From contig NZ_JAOTBE010000001.1 in NCBI RefSeq assembly GCF_026162645.1, positions 62,001 to 126,000 on the forward strand: 64,000 bases of DNA. Direction: 5' to 3'. Under the pieces are notes generated by a model that was not told the DNA's origin, did not search any database, and worked only from the letters and a program-made list of their open reading frames with translations. Source of the DNA: Paracoccus rhizosphaerae. GTDB lineage: Bacteria > Pseudomonadota > Alphaproteobacteria > Rhodobacterales > Rhodobacteraceae. This document shows positions 24,558-32,817 of this stretch, piece after piece (position 1 is the first letter of the stretch; each line of letters opens with the position of its first letter). A program made the translations under genes and the position numbers.

Positions 24558-25880
24558 ATGGATAAACTTGAATCGGTTGCGCAGCGCATCGCCCAGTTGC
24601 GGCTGGTCAGGCATTTCGGCCGGGTGCAGACGATCCGCGCAGGGCTGATCGGGGTCGAGGGGCTGACAGCCCATGCCTCGGTCGGCGACAGGGTCCAGAT
24701 CGCGCTGCCCGAAGGGCAACTGGGCGGAGAGATCGTGGGCCTAAGCCAGCGCAACGCACAGGTCCTGCCCGAGGGCACGATCGAGGGCCTGTCAGTCGGG
24801 GCTGAGGTGGAGCTGGTCTTCGCCCCCCGCATTTCCCCTTGTGACGCGTGGGTGGGGCGGATCATCGACCCGCTGGGACAGCCGCTCGACGGGCGCCCGC
24901 TGCCGCAGGGTCTGGTCGCCCGCAGCTTCCGCACCGAGGCGCCGCCCGCGGTGACGCGCAAACGGCTTGGGGAACGGCTGGCGACCGGGCTTGCGGTCTT
25001 CGACACGATTTTGCCCCTGGTCGCAGGCCAGAGGATCGGCCTTTTCGCCGGCTCGGGCGTGGGCAAGTCGACCCTGCTGTCGCAGATGGCCAAGGGGGTT
25101 CAGGCTGATGTCGTCGTCATCGCCATGATCGGAGAGCGGGGACGGGAACTGCGGGAGTTTGTGGAAAAGACGATGGGTCCCGAGGGCATGGCGCGCACGG
25201 TCATCGTTGCGGCGACGTCGGACCGCTCGCCCCTGATCCGCAGGCGCGCGGCCTGGGCGGCGATGAGCGTGGCCGAGCATTTCCGCGACCAAGGCAAGCA
25301 TGTCCTGTTCCTGGCCGATTCGATCACCCGCTTCGCCGAGGCGCACCGCGAGATCGCCCTGGCCGCGGGCGAACCTCCCAGCTATCGCGGCTTTCCACCC
25401 TCGGTGTCGAACCTGATCATGGCCTTGGCCGAACGCGCAGGACCGGGCCCTGAAGGAACTGGCGACATCACCGGCATCTTCAGCGTCCTTGTCGCGGGGT
25501 CCGATATGGAAGAGCCGGTGGCCGACATCCTGCGCGGCACGCTGGACGGCCATACGGTGCTGGAACGCGCCATCGCCGAGCGGGGGCGCTTTCCGGCCGT
25601 CGATGTGGTTAGGTCGGTGTCGCGCAGCCTGCCCGATGCGGCAACCGCGGCCGAGAACCAGCTGATCGCCCGCGCCCGCGCCGCCTTGGGTGCCTATGCC
25701 GAATCGGAGCTGATGATCCGGGCGGGACTCTATGCGCCCGGCTCGGACCCCAAGCTGGACGAGGCGGTGCGGCTTTTCCCACAGCTGGATGATTTCGCGG
25801 CGCGGCGGTCAGCCTCGACCTCAGACAGCTTCGCCGCGCTCGAAGCGGCGCTGAGGTCGCCAGTCAGGGGTCGCGCCTGA
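24558..25880 (+). CDS. fliI: Flagellum-specific ATPase FliI
   Basis: A 440-residue F1-beta-like ATPase. Walker A GSGVGKST is near residue 165 and Walker B is HVLFLADSITRFAEAHRE. The FliI-type segments MIGERGRELREFVEKT and SYRGFPPSVSNLIMALAERA are intact. It energises substrate unloading at the flagellar export gate with FliH and FliJ, neither of which is in the window. It starts at ATG 24558 with only a weak binding site (GGGTGACAGGCG). It is divergent from flgB and stands alone on its strand. Confidence 0.95.
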   Translation: MDKLESVAQRIAQLRLVRHFGRVQTIRAGLIGVEGLTAHASVGDRVQIALPEGQLGGEIVGLSQRNAQVLPEGTIEGLSVGAEVELVFAPRISPCDAWVGRIIDPLGQPLDGRPLPQGLVARSFRTEAPPAVTRKRLGERLATGLAVFDTILPLVAGQRIGLFAGSGVGKSTLLSQMAKGVQADVVVIAMIGERGRELREFVEKTMGPEGMARTVIVAATSDRSPLIRRRAAWAAMSVAEHFRDQGKHVLFLADSITRFAEAHREIALAAGEPPSYRGFPPSVSNLIMALAERAGPGPEGTGDITGIFSVLVAGSDMEEPVADILRGTLDGHTVLERAIAERGRFPAVDVVRSVSRSLPDAATAAENQLIARARAALGAYAESELMIRAGLYAPGSDPKLDEAVRLFPQLDDFAARRSASTSDSFAALEAALRSPVRGRA

Positions 25881-25915
25881 AGCCAGGAAACCTTCGCCCC
25901 GGACAGGCGTTTGCC

Positions 25916-25972
25916 TGATTAATCAATGTTATTTGTCCATCTGCGGCCATTGCGCGGCAAATGCTGATTTGC
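25916..25972. promoter_or_regulatory. Palindromic sites upstream of the Crp/Fnr-type regulator
   Basis: Two palindromes lie in the 126-base gap before the regulator: TGATTAATCA at 25916-25925, and GCAAAT-GCTG-ATTTGC at 25957-25972. Crp/Fnr proteins bind such dyads and often their own promoters. Neither matches the FNR consensus TTGAT-N4-ATCAA; the first resembles it but has too short a spacer. Confidence 0.35.
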
Positions 25973-26006
25973 AAGTGTCCGGCAGCCGGTGAAGGAAGGG
26001 CATGAA

Positions 26007-26738
26007 TTGGCGATAACCGACTATTTTGTTCGCTTTCTTCAACGGCGTGACAGCCTGTCCGACAAGGACCTAGCACGCTTGCGCGCGATCAGGACGCAGC
26101 ATGTCTCGTTCGCGCCCGGAGAAGTGATCGTGCAGGCCGACCGTCTTGCGAGGCGCAGCGCGATGATGCTGCGCGGCATGGCGGCGCGGTCGCACCAACT
26201 GGTCGGACGCCCCGAGGAACGCGTGATCACGGCGCTGCACGTGCCCGGCGATTTCGTCGACCTGCACGGCTTCGTGCTGGCCGGGCTGGAGCATTCCGTG
26301 GTCGCGGTCGGCACGGCCGAGGTCGAATTCATCGAACATGCCGAACTGACCGACATTACCGAAAATTTTCCCCACCTGACCCGCCTTCTGTGGATGGCGA
26401 CACTGATCGACGCCTCGGTCCACAGGCAATGGCTTGTCGCGGCGGCGTCGCTGCGGTCCAGCGCGCATCTGGCGCATCTTCTGTGCGAGATCTACACACG
26501 GTTGAACGCGGTCGGCGCGGCGGGTGACTTGCAGTTCTCGCTGCCGCTTCTGCAGCGAGAGCTTGCGGACATCCTTGGCTATTCGCCCATCCACGTGAAC
26601 CGGGCGGTGCGAGATCTGCGCGACCGCGGGTTGATCAGGTGGTCCGGTGCGGACATCACCATCATCGACTGGAAGGGCCTAACGACTTTGGCGCGGTTCG
26701 ATCCCTCTTATCTGGACATCGAGCGTCTCAGCCGCTGA
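26007..26738 (+). CDS. Crp/Fnr-family transcriptional regulator
   Basis: A regulator of about 243 residues with an N-terminal cyclic-nucleotide-like beta-barrel (FAPGEVIVQ, ITALHVPGDFVDLHG), a dimer helix, and a C-terminal helix-turn-helix (LQRELADILGYSPIHVNRAV, RDLRDRGLI). There are no clustered cysteines for an FNR-type iron-sulfur centre, so it is not a classic FNR. Start choice: a TTG at 26007 sits 6 bases after GGAAGGG and is preferred here; a GTG at 25989 in the same frame is the alternative. Target genes are unknown. It ends one base before the convergent extensin-like gene. Confidence 0.88.
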   Translation: MAITDYFVRFLQRRDSLSDKDLARLRAIRTQHVSFAPGEVIVQADRLARRSAMMLRGMAARSHQLVGRPEERVITALHVPGDFVDLHGFVLAGLEHSVVAVGTAEVEFIEHAELTDITENFPHLTRLLWMATLIDASVHRQWLVAAASLRSSAHLAHLLCEIYTRLNAVGAAGDLQFSLPLLQRELADILGYSPIHVNRAVRDLRDRGLIRWSGADITIIDWKGLTTLARFDPSYLDIERLSR

Positions 26739-26739
26739 G

Positions 26740-27675
26740 TCATTCGCAAAGCCGCCAGCCGCCGTTCCGGGCCGCCAGGTCCAGGTGCAGGTGGTCGTCA
26801 TGGGCCGCGTTCGATCCCGGCCCCAGGACCGTCGTGAAGAGCAGGCAGGCCGTGCCGCGGGCCGCGCGCAGGAACGCCTCGGCGGTGTCGCCGTCACCGG
26901 CACGCGGCGTGACGGTCAGCGCATCGGCCCCGGCCAGCTGGAATCCCATGATGTCGATGGCGTTGCCATAGCCGTGTTCCGAGGGCTTGGGATCGGCGGC
27001 CCCTGTCCCGACGCGGTCGCGGCAGGTATAGGCCGGGCCGGTCTGCAGCGCCTCGAGGCGCGGCGCGCCCGGCAGCAGGGCTGCCGCGGGCCTCAGGAAG
27101 TCGCGGGTCCAGAACCCCAGGGCGCGCGCGGTATCGCAGCGCATCACCGGATCGCCGGTCAGCCGGACGCCCGGCACGATCTCGGTCACGCGGAGCGGCC
27201 GGGCGATGCCGCAGTCGCGGTTTTCATCATCCGTCAGCGAAGCTTCCAAGGTATAGCGCGTCCCCAGCAGCGACAGGGCAAGGCGGCAGGCGGCGAAGCC
27301 TGCATCGTCCTCGGCCAGTGTGAACCAGACAGGCGGCGGCGGCGGGCCGAACGGCTGCTTTGGCTGATCGGTGGAGGCGGCTTCTTCAGGCTTGGCATCC
27401 ACCGGCGCAGGTCCTTGCGCCGCATCGGGCTCCGGCTGTTCGGGGGGCCGGGAACTCTCCGGCCGGGGCGCGGGCGCGTCTGGCGGCACCGCATCCGGGG
27501 GCTCGTCCGATGGTCTCTCGGGAGGGCGCCGGTCTTCCCGAACCGGCGGCGCGGCCGGGCGATCGGGCGCCGTCGCGGACTCCGGCGGTTCGGGCGGGCG
27601 GTCCTGGGCGTATGCGGGCGCGTGGACCGCCAGAAGCAGGGCGCAGGCGGCGGTCCATCGCGCCCGGATCGTCAT
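26740..27675 (-). CDS. Extensin-like C-terminal domain protein, proline-rich, secreted
   Basis: A 311-residue protein with a signal peptide (MTIRARWTAACALLLAVHA, cleavage near AYA-QD). Residues about 25-115 are strongly Pro, Glu and Ala rich and probably disordered. The C-terminal part matches the bacterial extensin-like family, with SEHGYGNAIDI and HDDHLHLD, a histidine/aspartate pattern like that of zinc D-Ala-D-Ala peptidases. A periplasmic or surface cell-wall hydrolase role is therefore plausible, but the activity is not established. Its start overlaps the stop of the L,D-transpeptidase gene (ATGA), tying it to peptidoglycan work. Confidence 0.82.
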   Translation of the reverse strand: MTIRARWTAACALLLAVHAPAYAQDRPPEPPESATAPDRPAAPPVREDRRPPERPSDEPPDAVPPDAPAPRPESSRPPEQPEPDAAQGPAPVDAKPEEAASTDQPKQPFGPPPPPVWFTLAEDDAGFAACRLALSLLGTRYTLEASLTDDENRDCGIARPLRVTEIVPGVRLTGDPVMRCDTARALGFWTRDFLRPAAALLPGAPRLEALQTGPAYTCRDRVGTGAADPKPSEHGYGNAIDIMGFQLAGADALTVTPRAGDGDTAEAFLRAARGTACLLFTTVLGPGSNAAHDDHLHLDLAARNGGWRLCE

Positions 27676-28943
27676 GGCTGCGTATCCTCGACCGGTGGAA
27701 CGACGAACCCCTCGGGCAGGGCATCGCTCAGCGCGTTGCTGAGCGGGTCCGCCGGCGGCACCTCGGGTTCGGCGTCAAGCGGTGCCTCGGGTTCCGCCTC
27801 CAGCGGCGCTGTCTGGGGCAGGGTCGTCGCGGCGGTTTCGTCCGGCAGGCTCAAGGGCGTTTCGGTGACCGGCACCTCGGGGGTCTGGGTGCCCTCGGGC
27901 AGGGCGATCTGGGGTGTCGGCACGGTGGGGCTTGGCGCGCCCGTCGCCTCGGCGATGGTCATGCCGGTGGGCAGGAACTCGACCGTAGTGCCGCCAATGG
28001 CCACCATGCCGGCCAGTTCCTCGGCGTCCCAGTTGGTCAGGCGCACGCACCCGTTCGACTGGTTGCGGAACAGCTGCGACGGCGTGGGCGTGCCGTGGAT
28101 GCCGTAGGTAGGCTTGGTCAACCCGATCCAGACGGTCCCGACGGGGCCGTTGGGGCCGGGCGGGACGACCAGCTTCGTGTCGTTACCCTCCTGGCGGAAG
28201 TTGACGTCGGGGTTGTAGGTATAGTTCGGGTTCAGCGCGACCGTGCGGACGTTGTGGGTCCCCTCGGGTGAAGGGGTCGCGGCCGATCCGATGGTCGCGG
28301 GATAGTCCACGACCATGTCACCCCGCGCGTTGTAGCCCGCGACGCGCCGGTTTTCCTTGTCGATGATGATCCGCGCCACCTGGCCTTTCAGCGGTGGGTT
28401 CGGGGCCATCACCTGGATCGTCGCGCCAGGCACCAGGTCGATGCCGGGGTTCAGGAACTGGATGAACTTCTCGTCCATGTGGAAGCGCTCGCCCAGACGC
28501 TCGGCGACGCTGGTATAGGCCATCGCCTCCATCTGCGCCTTCTCGGCGTAGTCCGTAGGGATGTGATCGACCAGCCCCTCGGCATCGGCCTGAGTGATCG
28601 TATAGGCCTGCGTGACCGGGCGCACGGCATAGGCCTGCAGCAGGTTCCAGACATGCGGGTCCATGATGCCGTCCACCGGCAGCGCGGCGCGACGCTCGAA
28701 CGCCATGATCGCGCTCTGGCTCATGCCCCCCTTGTAGCCGTCGATGACGCCGGGCGAGGTGCCCGAGCGGTCCAGCAGGATCTGCACCTTGGCCGTCAGG
28801 GCGGACCGGCCGGGGGGCAGATCGCCCAGGCCGTATTGCGCGGCCTCGATGTCGGCGGCGGTGAAGGGCAGGTCGTCCTGCGCCAGGGCGGGCAGGGGCG
28901 GGACAAGCCCGCAAAGGAAGGCCAGCATAAGCCGGTATTGCAT
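27672..28943 (-). CDS. L,D-transpeptidase (YkuD family) with peptidoglycan-binding region
   Basis: A 423-residue secreted enzyme with a signal peptide (MQYRLMLAFLCGLVPPLPAL). An N-terminal peptidoglycan-binding-like segment (IDGYKGGMSQSAIMAFERR) is followed by the YkuD catalytic domain with YGIHGTPTPSQL and SNGCVRLTN; the cysteine of GCVR is the nucleophile. The last 90 or so residues are a Pro/Glu/Ala-rich low-complexity tail. It forms 3-3 cross-links or attaches proteins to peptidoglycan. The start at 28943 follows GAGG; an in-frame ATG at 28979 lacks a binding site. Operon with the extensin-like gene. Confidence 0.9.
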   Translation of the reverse strand: MQYRLMLAFLCGLVPPLPALAQDDLPFTAADIEAAQYGLGDLPPGRSALTAKVQILLDRSGTSPGVIDGYKGGMSQSAIMAFERRAALPVDGIMDPHVWNLLQAYAVRPVTQAYTITQADAEGLVDHIPTDYAEKAQMEAMAYTSVAERLGERFHMDEKFIQFLNPGIDLVPGATIQVMAPNPPLKGQVARIIIDKENRRVAGYNARGDMVVDYPATIGSAATPSPEGTHNVRTVALNPNYTYNPDVNFRQEGNDTKLVVPPGPNGPVGTVWIGLTKPTYGIHGTPTPSQLFRNQSNGCVRLTNWDAEELAGMVAIGGTTVEFLPTGMTIAEATGAPSPTVPTPQIALPEGTQTPEVPVTETPLSLPDETAATTLPQTAPLEAEPEAPLDAEPEVPPADPLSNALSDALPEGFVVPPVEDTQP

Positions 28944-29088
28944 CAGGAACCTCGATCGCTTCGGGCAACCTTCCGGCATCGCGCGGAAAACCGCCAGATA
29001 TCCGACCGGTCACGTTTCGGTCAATTCCCTCTTGTGTCCCGCCCTGCGGAATGACAGCCTGCATGGTGAAACGGAGGAGGTTTCCACG

Positions 29089-30144
29089 ATGACCCTATCG
29101 CTGAAGACGGCCGCAACGTCGGCTGTGCTGACGGCCGCGCTTGCGCTGCCCGGATTCTCGCAGACGACCCTGATTTATGGAGAGCCCGGCCCCAACCGCG
29201 GCGCCCGCGCCGAGGCGACCCAGTGGTTCGCCGACGAAGTGTCCGAGCTGACGGACGGCGATCTCAAGCTGGACATCACCTGGGGCGGCGCATTGTTTTC
29301 CGAAAAGGCGGCCGTGCAGTCCCTGCGCGACGGGGTCGCAGACCTCGGCAGCGTGATCGGCGTCTATTTCCCGCAGGAAATGGTCGCCTATGGCATCGCC
29401 GACCTGCCGATCAACAACCCCGACCCGTGGGTGGGCATGAAGGCCACGGACGCGTTGATGCGGAACAACGAACAGATCAAGGCAAATCTGGCCGCCCAGA
29501 ACCTGGTCTATGTCGGCACCTACACGACTTCGGCCGTGCAGATGGGCTGCAAGGGGCCGGCGGTCGCATCCATTGACGACATCCAGGGCAAGAAGGTGCG
29601 CGGCGTCGGCGCCTATGGCCAGACCTTCCGCGACTTGGGCGCGACGCTGGTCGACATGACCGTCTACGAGGCCTATCAGGGTCTGGAAAGCGGGCTGATC
29701 GACTGCACGCAGACCTATTCCTATCTGGTCAAGGCGCTGAAGTTCGACGAGGTCTTCGACAGCTACACCTTCATCGACTGGGGGCAGATCGGCGCGCTTG
29801 GCATCCTGATGAACAAGTCGATGTTCGACAGCCTGTCGCCCGAACATCAGGAGGCGATCATGACCGCGGGCGAGGGTCTGGCCGACGAATTCGGCCGCAT
29901 CATCGGCGAGGCGAATGCCGAATCGGTCAAGGTCTTGGAAGACGCCGGCAAGGAGATCGTGCGCTTTTCGGACGAGGATCGCGCCAAGCTGGACGAGGCT
30001 GGCCAGAAGTACCTGGACGAATGGGTCGCGCGCGCCGACGGCGCGGGTCTGGACGGCCAAGCGTTGCTGGATGAATACCGCGGCCTGATCCAGCAATACG
30101 CGACCGAGCTGGAAGAGCAGGGCTATCCGTGGGAACGCGGGTGA
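29089..30144 (+). CDS. dctP: TRAP transporter substrate-binding protein DctP
   Basis: A 351-residue periplasmic protein with a signal peptide (TAATSAVLTAALALPGFSQ). The TRAP-family core includes VQSLRDGVADLGSVIG, then GKKVRGVGAYGQTFRDLGA with the carboxylate-binding arginine, and GLIDCTQTYSYLVKALKF. It captures an organic acid for the permeases encoded next. The start follows ACGGAGGAGG. Location just before a dicarboxylate-type beta-oxidation operon suggests a dicarboxylate or similar acid. This is inferred from context. Confidence 0.93.
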   Translation: MTLSLKTAATSAVLTAALALPGFSQTTLIYGEPGPNRGARAEATQWFADEVSELTDGDLKLDITWGGALFSEKAAVQSLRDGVADLGSVIGVYFPQEMVAYGIADLPINNPDPWVGMKATDALMRNNEQIKANLAAQNLVYVGTYTTSAVQMGCKGPAVASIDDIQGKKVRGVGAYGQTFRDLGATLVDMTVYEAYQGLESGLIDCTQTYSYLVKALKFDEVFDSYTFIDWGQIGALGILMNKSMFDSLSPEHQEAIMTAGEGLADEFGRIIGEANAESVKVLEDAGKEIVRFSDEDRAKLDEAGQKYLDEWVARADGAGLDGQALLDEYRGLIQQYATELEEQGYPWERG

Positions 30145-30148
30145 TCCC

Positions 30149-30655
30149 ATGCGCCTGATCGAGCGGACGTTGCTGGACATCGCCGTGCTGGCGCTGATGG
30201 CGCTGGGGGTGGTGATCTTCGCCAACGTCACGCTGCGCGCCACGATCGGCGTCAGCGTGCCCGACGCCATCATCATCGTTCGCGAACTGATGGTGGCGGC
30301 GATCATCCTGCCGATGGCCGCGGCCACCGCGGCGCGGGGCCATGTCGCCGTCACGTTCCTCAGCGACCGGATGCCCGTGGCCGTGCGCGGGCGGCTGATC
30401 CTGCTGGGTCATGTCGTGGGTCTGCTGGCGTTGCTGCCGCTGATCTACGCCGCCTGGCGGGTCACGGCGCAGACCTATGTCTCGGGCGAGTTCTACTATG
30501 GCGACCTGAACCTGCTGCGCTGGCCGGGGGTGGCGCTGTTCCTGGCGGGTCTGGTGCTGATGTGGGTGCGGATCGCGGCCCTGCTGGCGGGCGACCTGCG
30601 CCAGCTGCGCGCCACCGGCACCATCCTTGACGGCGACGGAAACGAGGTAAGCTGA
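30149..30655 (+). CDS. dctQ: TRAP transporter small permease DctQ
   Basis: A 168-residue inner-membrane protein with four hydrophobic segments. The typical DctQ features are a first helix ending in VIFANVTLRATIG, VPDAIIIVRELMV, and a last helix near ALFLAGLVLMWVRI. It starts four bases after dctP and its stop overlaps the dctM start (TGATG). It binds the large permease to form the sodium-driven importer. Confidence 0.92.
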   Translation: MRLIERTLLDIAVLALMALGVVIFANVTLRATIGVSVPDAIIIVRELMVAAIILPMAAATAARGHVAVTFLSDRMPVAVRGRLILLGHVVGLLALLPLIYAAWRVTAQTYVSGEFYYGDLNLLRWPGVALFLAGLVLMWVRIAALLAGDLRQLRATGTILDGDGNEVS

Positions 30656-31983
30656 TGGACGCGATGACGATCGGGCTGGTGGCGATGGCGCTGGTCCTGC
30701 TTCTGCTGGCGCTGCGCGTGCCCATCGCCTTCGCGCTGGCGGCGGTGGCCAGCGGCGGGACCTTTCTGGTCTATGCAACCCGCACGGGCGACTGGACGCC
30801 GGAACGGGCGCTGAACCCGACCACCTCGGTCGTGTTCTCGAACTTCTTCGACCTGGTGCATTCCTATGACCTGTCGATGGTGCCGCTGTTCGTGGCACTG
30901 GGCAACATCGCCTTCTATGCGGGCATCACGACGCGCATCTATGACGCCGCCGCCGTCTGGCTGCGCGGGTTGCCGGGCGGCGTGGCGATGGCCTCTGTCA
31001 TGGGCTGCGGGGGGTTTTCCGCAATTTCGGGGTCGTCCATCGCCTGCGCCTCGACCATGGGGCGGATCTGCGTCCCCGAGATGCTGCGCATGGGCTATGA
31101 CCCGAAGCTGGCGACATCCTCGGTGGCGGTGGGCGGCACACTGGGATCGCTGATCCCGCCATCGGTCCTCTTCATCCTCTATGGCATTTTTACCGAGACC
31201 TCGATCGCGCAGCTGTTCCTGGCCGGCATCCTGCCGGGCCTGCTGTCGCTGGCGGGCATGATCCTGGTCATCGCCTGGTGGGTCGCGCGCGATCCCGCCG
31301 CCGCACCGCGCGCCAGCGGCGAAGGCGCCAGCCGCTCGCAAGCGGCGCTGGCCGCCTGGCCGGCCGTCCTGCTGTTCGCGGTGATCGTCGGCGGCATCTA
31401 TGGCGGCTTCTTCACCGCGACCGAGGCCGCGGCCGTCTGCGTGGTCCTGACCATCGCCATCGGCTTCGCCGAACGCCGCCTGTCGCTGGAGGTGCTGTGG
31501 CGCGCCGTCCGAGAAAGCCTGGTGCAGACCGCGTCGATCTTCCTGATCGCGGGCGCGGCCAAGATTTTCGTCAGCTTCGTCGCCCTGACCGGCATCGCCG
31601 GGGGCGTGGTTGGCTGGGTTGCGGATGCGCAGTTGTCCTTTGGGGTCCTGATGCTGGTGATCGTGGTGATCTATCTGGTCCTGGGCATGTTTTTGGACCC
31701 CATCGGCATCATGGTCCTGACGCTGCCCTTCATGGTGCCGCTGGTCGAGGGCTATGGCCTGAACCTGATCTGGTTCGGCGTCATCGTGGTCAAGCTGCTG
31801 GAGATCGGGCTGATCACGCCGCCCGTCGGTCTGAACGTCTTTGTCGTCAGCAACGTGACCAAGGGCGTGGGCATCGACAAGATCTTTGCCGGCGTGTCGC
31901 GGTTCCTGTTCGTGGATCTGCTGGTGCTGGTGCTGCTGATCCTGTTCCCGGTGATCTCGATCATCATCCCCGGATCGATGTGA
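30655..31983 (+). CDS. dctM: TRAP transporter large permease DctM
   Basis: A 442-residue membrane protein with about twelve hydrophobic segments. The signature GCGGFSAISGSSIACASTMG and the region VGGTLGSLIPPSVLFILYG are typical of DctM. LITPPVGLNVFVV near the C terminus is also conserved. It carries out sodium-coupled transport. Its stop overlaps the IclR regulator start (TGATG), so transporter and regulator share a transcript. Confidence 0.95.
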   Translation: MDAMTIGLVAMALVLLLLALRVPIAFALAAVASGGTFLVYATRTGDWTPERALNPTTSVVFSNFFDLVHSYDLSMVPLFVALGNIAFYAGITTRIYDAAAVWLRGLPGGVAMASVMGCGGFSAISGSSIACASTMGRICVPEMLRMGYDPKLATSSVAVGGTLGSLIPPSVLFILYGIFTETSIAQLFLAGILPGLLSLAGMILVIAWWVARDPAAAPRASGEGASRSQAALAAWPAVLLFAVIVGGIYGGFFTATEAAAVCVVLTIAIGFAERRLSLEVLWRAVRESLVQTASIFLIAGAAKIFVSFVALTGIAGGVVGWVADAQLSFGVLMLVIVVIYLVLGMFLDPIGIMVLTLPFMVPLVEGYGLNLIWFGVIVVKLLEIGLITPPVGLNVFVVSNVTKGVGIDKIFAGVSRFLFVDLLVLVLLILFPVISIIIPGSM

Positions 31984-32807
31984 TGTCGGACGCGCGCCCA
32001 GACTATGAGGACGACCGCAACTTCGCCACGACCCTGGCGCGGGGGCTGTCGGTTCTGCGCGCCTTCCGGGCGGACGACGACGGGCTGACCAACGCCCAGA
32101 TCGCCGAGCGGACGGGGCTGCCGAAATCCACGGTATCGCGGCTGACCTTCACGTTGGGGTGCCTTGGTTATCTGACGCAGCCGCAGCGCAACGACCGCTA
32201 TCGCCCGGGCCCGACGCTGCTGGCGATGGGACATGTCGCGGCAGCGTCGCTGTCCTTCCTCGACCCGGCGCATGACATGATGCAGGCCTTGGCCGACCAG
32301 ACCGGGACGCTGGTCCTGTTCGCCGTGCGCGACCGCGACAAGGTGGCGCTGATGCGGACTTGGCGGCCGCAACGCACGTCCTCGATCTGGCTGGACGTGG
32401 GGCACCGCCTGCCCATCGGCGGCTCGTCCTCAGGGATGGCGGTGCTGGGGTCGACCACCCGCGACGAATTCGCAGGCCTTCTGGCCGATCACCCGGAAGC
32501 GCCCCTGGACGGCGGCACGCTGGAAGACCTGCGCCAGGAAGCCCGGGCTCAGCTGATCGGCCACGGCTACACCGTCGTCAGGAACGAGCTTCGCTATTCG
32601 CGCAACATCTCCGCCGTGTCGGTGCCGTTCCGGTCCTCGCGGCTGGCGGGGCCGGTGGCCTTTTCCTGCGGCGCGCTGGACGACGTGCTGCCCGATGCCC
32701 GCATCCATGCCGAGGTTGGACCCGCCCTGCAGCGCACCGTCCACCGTTTGCAGATCCTGATCGGGCAGCACGGAACCCACGCCTGGTCCAGCACCCTGAA
32801 CGACTGA
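31983..32807 (+). CDS. IclR-family transcriptional regulator
   Basis: A 274-residue regulator. The N-terminal winged helix (LARGLSVLRAF, LTNAQIAERTGLPKSTVSRL) is followed by the IclR effector domain (HRLPIGGSSSGMAVLG, GYTVVRNELRYSRNISAVSV). It is joined to the TRAP genes by a one-base overlap and lies 10 bases before the beta-oxidation operon. It likely controls both in response to the imported acid or its CoA ester. Effector and operator are not identified. Confidence 0.92.
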   Translation: MSDARPDYEDDRNFATTLARGLSVLRAFRADDDGLTNAQIAERTGLPKSTVSRLTFTLGCLGYLTQPQRNDRYRPGPTLLAMGHVAAASLSFLDPAHDMMQALADQTGTLVLFAVRDRDKVALMRTWRPQRTSSIWLDVGHRLPIGGSSSGMAVLGSTTRDEFAGLLADHPEAPLDGGTLEDLRQEARAQLIGHGYTVVRNELRYSRNISAVSVPFRSSRLAGPVAFSCGALDDVLPDARIHAEVGPALQRTVHRLQILIGQHGTHAWSSTLND

Positions 32808-32817
32808 AGGAGATCCC

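Noticed and set aside
25911..25926. FNR box upstream of the Crp/Fnr-type regulator
   Set aside because: The dyad TGATTAATCA has too short a spacer compared with TTGAT-N4-ATCAA, and the regulator lacks the cysteine cluster of FNR. It is kept only as a generic palindrome.
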